Below are positions 18,486 to 25,287 of a stretch of DNA of 64,000 nucleotides, in pieces; position 1 is the first letter of the stretch; each line of letters begins with the position of its first letter. The notes beneath the pieces are model-generated. The model was not told the origin of the DNA, did not search any database, and worked only from the letters and a program-made list of their open reading frames with translations. The translations under genes were made by a program, and so were the position numbers. The stretch spans positions 930,001-994,000 of the forward strand of contig NZ_CP058988.1 in NCBI RefSeq assembly GCF_019278565.1, in the 5' to 3' direction. Origin of the DNA: Cellulophaga sp. HaHa_2_95. Its GTDB lineage: Bacteria; Bacteroidota; Bacteroidia; Flavobacteriales; Flavobacteriaceae.

Positions 18486-18920
18486 ATGTATAGAATCCTT
18501 TTTTTATGTGTTTTGGCTTTGATGGTTTCTTGTAAGGAGGAATTAATCAATCCGCCAGAAAACCTTATTGCGAAAGACAAGATGTCTGCAATTTTGTATG
18601 ATTTGGCATTGGTCACTGCGGCAAAGAATACCAGTGTAGATGTGCTGAAAGAGAACAAAATAGAGGCCATGAAATATATCTATACTAAGCATGATATAGA
18701 TAGTTTGCAATTTGTGCAGAGCGATGTGTATTATGCCTCTTATCCTGTTGTATATGGTGAGATCTATAAAAGTGTGGAAGACAAGTTAAAAGCGGATATA
18801 AAGCTTATAGATGATGCTAAAAAAGAGCAACGAACCTTGGATAGTATTGAGCGTGTGCGTAAGCCTAAAAAACTTGATAGTATAAAAGCGGACAAACCTA
18901 TTAAGCAAAAAACGAATTAA
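18486..18920 (+). CDS. DUF4296 lipoprotein
   Basis: The 144-residue protein has a short signal peptide ending in LMVSC (lipobox Cys at about 16). It then has the PPENLIAKDKMSAILYDLAL segment (about 23-42) that marks DUF4296, a Bacteroidota-only periplasmic lipoprotein family. The C-terminus is Lys/Asp-rich and predicted helical. The function is unknown. It begins three bases after the dihydroorotase stop and is probably the last gene of the GT2-pyrC-DUF4296 operon. It converges with the SDR gene, overlapping it by four bases at the 3' ends. Confidence 0.85.
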   Translation: MYRILFLCVLALMVSCKEELINPPENLIAKDKMSAILYDLALVTAAKNTSVDVLKENKIEAMKYIYTKHDIDSLQFVQSDVYYASYPVVYGEIYKSVEDKLKADIKLIDDAKKEQRTLDSIERVRKPKKLDSIKADKPIKQKTN

Positions 18921-19924
18921 AAAGTTTCCTTTTTAAATTGTTCTGTACAAAAATCTAATACCTTAGCTATAGGTTCAAAGGTATAGCTAAAAGCAGTTTT
19001 GATCTTTTGGTTGTCATATTGTTTTTGCTCTTGGAGTGATTTTGCACTGTTCTTGGTCAATTTTCGTTCTTTGTTAGAGAAGAAGCTTGCAAGCCAATCT
19101 AGTCGCCATAAAAGACTTAAGTGCCAGTTTTTTAATTCTTTATGGGGAGGTTTAACTCCTAGGCTATTGGAGATTTGGTGTAACACTTCTCGGTAGGTTT
19201 TATTTTCAGCTATGGCGATAAATCGTTCTTTGTGTAGTTCAGAATTCATACCTAATACTAATAACTTCACAACATCTATTACACTGATAAACCCTGTTCC
19301 GCTGGGAGGATAATAGGCATAATTTTTAGCAGCTGTTTGAAATATTGCGCCACTACCAGAATGCCAATAACCAGGGCCTAAAGTAATTCCAGGATTTAAT
19401 ATAAGAGCAGTTAAGCCTTCTTGAGAGCCGCGCCAAACTTCCATTTCTGCATCATACTTAGTAAGAGCATACACATTGGCATCTTTGGCATTCCAATCAG
19501 AAGATTCATTGGCAATAGTAGAATTAATTTCTTGCCCAATAGTGGCAATAGAACTTACATACACAAGTTTTTTAATATTACTAGCAATGCTTATGTTTAC
19601 AATATTTGCTGTGCCTTCACAGTTTGTTTTGTAGAGCCGATCATAATCTTTAGGGTCAAAAGAAATTAAAGCAGCACAATGGTATACATGTGTAACTGTA
19701 TCAAAAGCTATTTCTAAGGCAGGCAGATCATTAATGTCCGCAAGTACCCATGCAATTTTTTGAAACTGTTCTTTAAAATTTTTAGTGTAGTAAGAGAATA
19801 TCTTTTCTACCTGTTTTAAGTCGCTTCCTTCTCTATGGATGGCGCGTATACTCGCATTTGTTTTTGTTAATTCAAACAAAAGGTGTGACCCAACTAAACC
19901 TGTACCGCCTGTGACTAAAATCAT
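18917..19924 (-). CDS. NAD-dependent epimerase/dehydratase family protein (extended SDR)
   Basis: A 335-residue extended short-chain dehydrogenase. It begins MILVTGGTGLVGSHLL, giving the TGxxGxxG cofactor loop, then VYHCAALISFDP (about 84-95), VYVSSIATIG (about 120-129) and the catalytic YALTKYDAE (Tyr/Lys about 152-156). The pattern is nearest dihydroflavonol-reductase / 3-beta-HSD-like or nucleoside-diphosphate-sugar epimerases; the substrate cannot be told. It is divergent from tyrS with about 100 bases between starts. The 3' end overlaps the DUF4296 gene by four bases. Confidence 0.9.
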   Translation of the reverse strand: MILVTGGTGLVGSHLLFELTKTNASIRAIHREGSDLKQVEKIFSYYTKNFKEQFQKIAWVLADINDLPALEIAFDTVTHVYHCAALISFDPKDYDRLYKTNCEGTANIVNISIASNIKKLVYVSSIATIGQEINSTIANESSDWNAKDANVYALTKYDAEMEVWRGSQEGLTALILNPGITLGPGYWHSGSGAIFQTAAKNYAYYPPSGTGFISVIDVVKLLVLGMNSELHKERFIAIAENKTYREVLHQISNSLGVKPPHKELKNWHLSLLWRLDWLASFFSNKERKLTKNSAKSLQEQKQYDNQKIKTAFSYTFEPIAKVLDFCTEQFKKETF

Positions 19925-19991
19925 GGTTTAAAAATACGGAATTGTAAGTTATTTATTCAAGTTTAAACACCGCTAAAACACTACATTCTTT

Positions 19992-19999
19992 TATATTTG
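19992..19999 (+). promoter_or_regulatory. Flavobacterial -7 promoter box upstream of tyrS
   Basis: TATATTTG fits TAnnTTTG and lies 26 bases before the tyrS ATG. No good -33 TTG is seen at standard spacing, only a T-rich GTTTAAA. Confidence 0.45.
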
Positions 20000-20025
20000 C
20001 AGCTACATTAAAAAATAGCACACGA

Positions 20026-21321
20026 ATGAAAACCAATTTTGTAGCAGAATTAAAATGGAGAGGCATGTTACATGATGCCATGCCAGGAACAGAAGAGCAT
20101 TTAATGAATGAAATGCAATCGGCTTATGTTGGTATAGATCCTACAGCAGATTCGTTACATATAGGACATTTAGTGGGAGTAATGATGTTGCGCCATTTTC
20201 AATTAGCAGGCCATAAACCGTATGCGCTTATTGGTGGTGCTACGGGGATGATTGGAGATCCTTCGGGAAAATCTGCAGAACGTAACCTTTTAGACGAAAA
20301 AACCTTACGTCACAATCAAGACGCTTTGAAAGGGCAGCTTTCTCGTTTTTTAGATTTTAGTAGCGATGCGGAGAATGCAGCTATTTTAGTCAATAATTAC
20401 GATTGGATGAAAGATTTTTCATTCCTAGAATTTATCCGTGATGTGGGAAAACATATTACCGTAAATTATATGATGGCAAAAGATTCTGTAAAAAAACGTC
20501 TTTCTTCGGAAGCGAAAGAAGGAATGTCGTTTACAGAGTTTACCTACCAACTGGTTCAAGGGTATGACTTTTTACATCTTTTTAAAGAACACAATTGTAC
20601 TTTGCAAATGGGAGGTAGTGATCAGTGGGGAAATATAACCACGGGAACAGAACTTATAAGGCGTATTGGTGGTGGAAAAGGCTATGCGCTTACCTGTCCG
20701 TTAATTACAAAAGCAGATGGTACTAAGTTTGGAAAAACAGAAGGCGGTAATGTTTGGTTAGATGCTGAACGTACGTCACCTTACAAATTTTACCAATACT
20801 GGTTGAATACCTCTGATGAGGATGCCGAGAAATATATAAAAATATTCACCTTTATCGCTAAAGAGGAAATAGAAGCTTTGGTAGCGGAGCATAAAGAAGC
20901 ACCACATTTACGTGTGCTTCAAAAACGTTTAGCAGATGAGATTACTGTGATGGTACACTCGCAAGAAGATCTTGATAACGCTGTGGAGGCAAGTGGAATT
21001 CTTTTTGGGAAATCTACAGCCGCAAGTTTAAAGAAATTAAATGAAAAAACATTCTTAGACATTTTTGAAGGCGTTCCTCAAGCAGAGGTAACTATGTCCG
21101 ATGTTGAAGAAGGTTTAGATATGATTGGGGCTTTAGCGGCGAAGACTAATTTTTTAGGATCTAATGGGGAGGCGAGAAGAGAACTGAAGCAAAACTCTAT
21201 CTCTGTCAATAAAGAAAAGGTCAAGGAAGACTACGTAATTACAAAAGAAGATTTAATCAATGATAAATTTGTTCTTTTGCAAAGAGGGAAGAAAAATTAC
21301 TTCGTGATACTCGTGAAATAA
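20026..21321 (+). CDS. tyrS: Tyrosyl-tRNA synthetase
   Basis: Attaches tyrosine to tRNA-Tyr. This 431-residue class I enzyme has the HIGH-type motif [16 protein letters not shown] (about 36-51), the tyrosine-binding [13 protein letters not shown] (about 171-183) and GGSDQWGN (about 197-204). The KMSKS equivalent is [13 protein letters not shown] (about 232-244). The C-terminal 65 residues resemble an S4 RNA-binding domain ([15 protein letters not shown]). The length is normal for bacterial TyrRS. It is followed after 45 bases by a small lipoprotein gene on the same strand. Confidence 0.97.
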   Translation: MKTNFVAELKWRGMLHDAMPGTEEHLMNEMQSAYVGIDPTADSLHIGHLVGVMMLRHFQLAGHKPYALIGGATGMIGDPSGKSAERNLLDEKTLRHNQDALKGQLSRFLDFSSDAENAAILVNNYDWMKDFSFLEFIRDVGKHITVNYMMAKDSVKKRLSSEAKEGMSFTEFTYQLVQGYDFLHLFKEHNCTLQMGGSDQWGNITTGTELIRRIGGGKGYALTCPLITKADGTKFGKTEGGNVWLDAERTSPYKFYQYWLNTSDEDAEKYIKIFTFIAKEEIEALVAEHKEAPHLRVLQKRLADEITVMVHSQEDLDNAVEASGILFGKSTAASLKKLNEKTFLDIFEGVPQAEVTMSDVEEGLDMIGALAAKTNFLGSNGEARRELKQNSISVNKEKVKEDYVITKEDLINDKFVLLQRGKKNYFVILVK

Positions 21322-21366
21322 AAACGCAACCCTTAAAGAGAATTCACATCTAAAATAAAAGATCTT

Positions 21367-21762
21367 ATGAGATTAGTAACTTTTGTTTTAGGTGTGTTTT
21401 TATTTTGTACCGCTTGTACGGATAATGATGATGATTTTACGCAGGATGAAAGCTTGTCTGGAGAATGGGTGTTAACAGACGTAATTTGCTTTTGTGGCTT
21501 TCCTGAAGATGTAGATTTTAGCGTGCATACCTTAAATTTTTCAGAAGAGGATCATAGTGTTATAATAGAAAATGATGAGACTACTTATTATTTTCATATC
21601 GCAGGAACCTACAGCTATACGAATATAGAGGGTATTATAAGTTTACAGGATACGGATCAGGAGTATACGTACGTCGTCGAGGATGATGTATTAACATTGA
21701 CCTATATTGATGAACCTATGATAGCAGATGATGAGGTTACGTATAGATATGCAAGGAAATAA
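21367..21762 (+). CDS. Small lipocalin-like lipoprotein
   Basis: The 131-residue protein has a signal peptide with lipobox FCTAC (Cys about 17) and a short Asp-rich linker (DNDDDF). A beta-rich domain beginning LSGEWVLTDV (about 30-39) follows, with repeated strands, as in bacterial lipocalin-like lipoproteins. The GEW(V/K)L opening is typical of that fold, but the sequence is too short to prove it. A CFCGF segment near 42-46 could form a disulfide. It follows tyrS by 45 bases and ends two bases from the convergent LuxE-like gene. Confidence 0.7.
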   Translation: MRLVTFVLGVFLFCTACTDNDDDFTQDESLSGEWVLTDVICFCGFPEDVDFSVHTLNFSEEDHSVIIENDETTYYFHIAGTYSYTNIEGIISLQDTDQEYTYVVEDDVLTLTYIDEPMIADDEVTYRYARK

Positions 21763-21764
21763 AT

Positions 21765-22742
21765 TTATAACACCAATAAATTACAACCTCTAATATCTGA
21801 ATGGTCAAAACGGCCTAATATCTCAAAGGTATTATTGTCATATTTTTTACCTAAATCTTGTGTCGCAATAAACGAACAAGAGTTTAAATTGGCTAAATCT
21901 ATAACATTTACGCCACCAGTTTTTCCTGTACTTTGGTAGCTAAGTGCATCTTCCGGATCTCTTATGAGAACATCCATCCAGGCTGGGGCTTCAAAAATAC
22001 CATCTCCTTTAGAATATGCTTGAGATAGTAGCTCCGTCATTCCGTATTCCGAATGAATTTTTTGCACGCCAAAGCCTTCTTTTAGTGTTTCATGTAGTTC
22101 CTCTCTGATCATTTCTTTTCGGCGACCTTTCATACCGCCAGTTTCCATAATAATTACATTTTTAAGGTTGAGTTTGTACTTCTCAACGATATCTAAAAGA
22201 GCAAAAGAAACTCCAATTAAAAGTATTTTAGTGTTTGACTCATCTAATTCCCTAAGCTTTTGTACTAGGAGCTCAATAGTATCTAAATAAAAACCACTTT
22301 CGGGATGCTTACTTCTTTTAATTAAATCATCGGCCATATAGATTAATGACGAACCTTGGCGCTCTAAGTAAGAAGGAAGTAGTGCTAAAATGCAATAGGT
22401 GTCTATAGCGCCATAAAAATGAGTAAAGGCCTTTAGGTAACTTTTCTCATAAAGCGCGACATCTGTAACGTAATGCGTGCTTGTTAAGGTGCCTGTGGTG
22501 CCGCTGCTTGTAAAAAGTATTTCGGGTTTTTCAGAACTTGAAACCACTTTTTTTGATTTAAAAAATTCAATAGGTAAAAAAGGAATTTCTGAAACGCTAT
22601 TGATCTTTTCTGGTGTTTTTTTTAAATAGTCAGAAAACTCTTTGTAAACAAGGTTATGTCTGTATTGGTGGCGATAGACTTGTAAGGCTACAGCATCAAA
22701 ATCTGCCTGTGATTGAATAGTAAAAATTGAAGAAACGTCCAT
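21765..22742 (-). CDS. LuxE-like acyl-protein synthetase / acyltransferase
   Basis: A 325-residue protein if started at MDVSSIFTIQS; in-frame ATGs at 22748 and further upstream exist. It carries ILFTSSGTTGTLTSTHYV (about 80-97), the adenylate-forming-type P-loop of LuxE and acyl-CoA-synthetase relatives. It also has LIGVSFALLDI (about 175-185), METGGMKGRRKEM (about 199-211) and IHSEYGMTELLSQAY (about 230-244). LuxE activates fatty acids for the luciferase reductase, but no lux genes are here. In Bacteroidota such solitary homologues are of unknown role, perhaps acyl activation for lipids or pigments. Confidence 0.82.
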   Translation of the reverse strand: MDVSSIFTIQSQADFDAVALQVYRHQYRHNLVYKEFSDYLKKTPEKINSVSEIPFLPIEFFKSKKVVSSSEKPEILFTSSGTTGTLTSTHYVTDVALYEKSYLKAFTHFYGAIDTYCILALLPSYLERQGSSLIYMADDLIKRSKHPESGFYLDTIELLVQKLRELDESNTKILLIGVSFALLDIVEKYKLNLKNVIIMETGGMKGRRKEMIREELHETLKEGFGVQKIHSEYGMTELLSQAYSKGDGIFEAPAWMDVLIRDPEDALSYQSTGKTGGVNVIDLANLNSCSFIATQDLGKKYDNNTFEILGRFDHSDIRGCNLLVL

Positions 22743-22792
22743 AACCATATTATACGAGTACAAAAGTAAACATACTCATTGGTCTATAAAAC

Positions 22793-22827
22793 AAAAACTC
22801 TTTTTCAATACTAGAAAAAGAGTTTTT
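22793..22827. terminator. Intrinsic terminator
   Basis: AAAAACTCTTTTTC and GAAAAAGAGTTTTT form a perfect 14-pair stem with a seven-base loop. It lies 22 bases past the 3' end of the minus-strand T9SS mini-protein gene at 22849, which it most likely terminates. Confidence 0.85.
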
Positions 22828-22848
22828 GATGGTATTGGTTGGTTTGGT

Positions 22849-23169
22849 TTATTTTACAACTAGCTTCCTAGAGGACGTCTTGTTATTTTCTGTAACCTGA
22901 ACAATGTATACGCCAGCGTCTAGTTTGGAAATGTTTAATTCTTTATAATGGCTATGTGCTTGTAATACAAGTTCGCCCAGTAAATCATATACCTGCACTG
23001 TCTTACTTAAGTTTTCTTTTGTTGTAATATATACAACATCATTAAAGGTAGGATTAGGGTATAATTTAAATCCTGCAATCTCATTGTTGTTCGTGCTCTT
23101 TATTATAGGCTCTTGCCCAGAAAGCGAGAACGTAAAAACCATAAGTAGGATTAGGTAAATTTTCGTCAT
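22849..23169 (-). CDS. Mini-protein made of a signal peptide and a T9SS type A sorting domain
   Basis: Only 106 residues. It has an N-terminal signal peptide (about 1-18, ending FSLSGQ) and a 15-residue linker. A complete C-terminal sorting domain of type A follows: GFKLYPNPTFNDVVYI (about 33-48), VYDLLGELV (about 61-69), LDAGVYIVQVTENNKTSSRKLVVK (last 24). The sorting domain normally directs a large cargo through the type IX secretion system and is cleaved at the surface. Here almost no cargo is present. A similar gene follows upstream at 23392-23700. It has its own terminator at 22793-22827. Confidence 0.85.
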   Translation of the reverse strand: MTKIYLILLMVFTFSLSGQEPIIKSTNNNEIAGFKLYPNPTFNDVVYITTKENLSKTVQVYDLLGELVLQAHSHYKELNISKLDAGVYIVQVTENNKTSSRKLVVK

Positions 23170-23391
23170 GTGTGATTTGGTTGGGATAACTGATGTAAAA
23201 ATAGGAAAAGAGTATAGGGAGCAATACTAAATGTTGTGAAACCCATATTATTGTAGGTAAACTGACTTTTTTAACCTTTAAAAAGCTTTGTTTATTGTAA
23301 ATCAGGATTTTAAATAGAATAGTCGTGTAGGTTTTAGGACTGCGGTATGTAGGGTAATTATGTAATTGTACTAATGGACGAAGTGTGGAGC

Positions 23392-23700
23392 TTACTTAAC
23401 AATAAGTTTTCTCGTAACCATTTTATCTTTTTCGTAGACCCGTATTACGTAGATGCCAGCGTCAATATCCGAAAGATTTAACTCGGTGCCAATAATAGTA
23501 GCTTCCATTACTTTATTCCCTAAGACGTCAAAAATTAAAACTTTTTTTGGAGCATTTAGAGCAGTATTGATGAAGATTTTTCCGCTAGTAACAGGGTTAG
23601 GATATAATTTAAAACCTTCAATATCTCCATTAGTAGGCGTGTCCTGGCTATAACCAAGAGATGCAATACAGAAAAGAATGATAAAGTAAAGTTTTTTCAT
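23392..23700 (-). CDS. Second mini-protein made of a signal peptide and a T9SS type A sorting domain
   Basis: This 102-residue protein is organised like its neighbour at 22849-23169. It has a signal peptide ending SLGYSQ (about 1-18), a ten-residue spacer, and then GFKLYPNPVTSGKIFI (about 29-44), IFDVLGNKVMEA (about 57-68), IDAGIYVIRVYEKDKMVTRKLIVK. The two are clearly related but differ at many positions, so the duplication is not recent. There are 222 bases between the two genes. The role is unknown; a decoy, signal or small surface peptide are all possible. No larger reading frame lies upstream to suggest a broken cargo gene. Confidence 0.85.
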   Translation of the reverse strand: MKKLYFIILFCIASLGYSQDTPTNGDIEGFKLYPNPVTSGKIFINTALNAPKKVLIFDVLGNKVMEATIIGTELNLSDIDAGIYVIRVYEKDKMVTRKLIVK

Positions 23701-23862
23701 ATGTTACTAATAACAAATAGTATACCACGAAGATACTAAATTTAGTAGTACAGAAATGTAATGTTAAAATTAAATCAAAAATTTTCGATAAAAAGCATTA
23801 AATACGTACTATATATCTCTTGTAAGGATATTTCATCGAATTTTGTAGAATATAAGATATAA

Positions 23863-23888
23863 AAAAGCCTCACGATGGTGAGGCTTTT
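23863..23888. terminator. Intrinsic terminator after the beta-helix lipoprotein gene
   Basis: AAAAGCCTCAC and GTGAGGCTTTT form a perfect 11-pair stem with a GATG loop, 25 bases past the minus-strand stop at 23914. On the minus strand it is followed by TTTTTTATATC. Confidence 0.88.
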
Positions 23889-23913
23889 AAATGTTGTATT
23901 TTGTTTGGTAGTA

Positions 23914-25110
23914 TTATTTAGTAACTACGAATGATGGGCTAGCCCAATCAAAAGCGGTTAGATCAGCTCCAACACCTACCTTAGCAGTTACTGTATTGTC
24001 AGCAGTTACTGTAATTCCGTCTTCTATAACTGTAATGGAGCCAGTAATGTCTCCGCCAATTTTGTCCTCTCCAACATTACCTTGCGCATATGCTTCCGTA
24101 ATGGTAAGTGTACCATTACCATTATCATCAGCGGTATCGATTCTGTTTCCGAAAGATGCAGATCCATAAGTAGCAAAAAGTAAATTGTTTATAGTAGCTA
24201 CGGTTCCTCTTCTAATTTCAGCACCCGCTTTAAGAGCTACACCAGGGTTTAAGTTTAAGATAGTCACATTGTTTAATGTAGGCATAGAAATAGGAGCTGC
24301 TGTTGCATCACTTCCGTTACTATCTCCTTCAATACCTCTTGGGTCTTCTGAAGCAATATCAAAATCATCATTACGAACCCCAAAAGCGTTGTTGATTGTA
24401 CCTGTATAACCTTCTGTCCAATCAAACATATCATCACCAATATTAGAACAAAATACATTTGTTACATTAACAGTGCCTCCAAAAAACTCAATACCATCAT
24501 CATTACCATTATTCACCACGATATTGTTTACAGTAGTTCCGCTACCAACACCAAAGAAAGAGATGCCATTAAATTCTGATTCTCCGTTAATTTTTGCACC
24601 AGTATACTCTGCAATTACATAACTTAATTCTCCAGAATTGTCATCATTGGTAGTGCCTCCGTAAAATAATCCTGCAACTTCAGACTGTACATCAGTCCCT
24701 TTATTTGAAGGAGCTTTTCCTGCTAAAACAATACCACCCCAATCACCAGCTTTTGGAGAAGCGGCATCAGAAGTAAATGTAATAGGGTTTGTTGCGGTCC
24801 CTTGTGCCATAAGTTTGGCGCCTCTTTCCACAGCTAGAAATACGTCAGTTCTCCCACTTTTTGCTTTAATAACGGTTCCAGGTTCTATAGTTAATGTAGC
24901 GCCTTCTTTTACAGTTAATGAACCTGTGATAGTATATTCAATTGAAGCCAATAATTTACTATCTTCAGTTATGTCTCCAACTAGTTCACTACCTGTGATT
25001 TCTCCGTTACTTTCTTCAGGTGGTGTTATTTCTCTATTATCATCATCAGAGGAACAAGACATTACAGTTGCAGCACATGCAGCGAAAATTAAAGTTTTTA
25101 AAGTTTTCAT
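23914..25110 (-). CDS. Surface lipoprotein with right-handed beta-helix repeats
   Basis: The 398-residue protein has a lipoprotein signal with MSCSSDDD (Cys about 19), the SC-S-D/E pattern common in Bacteroidota surface lipoproteins. The mature part opens SLTVKEGATLTIEPGTVIKAK and continues with Asn/Gly/Thr-rich repeats such as NNIVVNNGNDDGIEFFGGTVNVTN and INNAFGVRNDDFD. This matches a parallel beta-helix. Relatives are sometimes misannotated as multidrug transporters. It lies downstream of a TonB receptor gene on the same strand, but each has its own terminator and promoter region. Both upstream regions carry TGTTAAG copies, so co-regulation is plausible. The ligand is unknown. Confidence 0.8.
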   Translation of the reverse strand: MKTLKTLIFAACAATVMSCSSDDDNREITPPEESNGEITGSELVGDITEDSKLLASIEYTITGSLTVKEGATLTIEPGTVIKAKSGRTDVFLAVERGAKLMAQGTATNPITFTSDAASPKAGDWGGIVLAGKAPSNKGTDVQSEVAGLFYGGTTNDDNSGELSYVIAEYTGAKINGESEFNGISFFGVGSGTTVNNIVVNNGNDDGIEFFGGTVNVTNVFCSNIGDDMFDWTEGYTGTINNAFGVRNDDFDIASEDPRGIEGDSNGSDATAAPISMPTLNNVTILNLNPGVALKAGAEIRRGTVATINNLLFATYGSASFGNRIDTADDNGNGTLTITEAYAQGNVGEDKIGGDITGSITVIEDGITVTADNTVTAKVGVGADLTAFDWASPSFVVTK

Positions 25111-25253
25111 TTTAGTTTTTGTTTACGTTTTTTGTTTCACACAAATTAAAGACAACATCTTAACTATAGGATTACCTAAATATTAGTATTGTGTTAAGTA
25201 ATATTTCCCAATGTTAAGCTTATGTTTATTGCTATTTAAATACAAATAGGCAT

Positions 25254-25286
25254 AAAAAAACCTCCTTGTTATAGGAGGTTTTTTTT
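25254..25286. terminator. Intrinsic terminator after the TonB receptor gene
   Basis: AAAAAAACCTCC and GGAGGTTTTTTT form a 12-pair stem with a nine-base loop directly next to the minus-strand stop at 25288, with T-runs on both strands. Confidence 0.9.
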
Positions 25287-25287
25287 A

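Noticed and set aside
22849..23700. The T9SS mini-genes as remnants of one broken large gene
   Set aside because: Each has its own start, signal peptide and complete sorting domain, and no cargo-like frame is found between or upstream of them.
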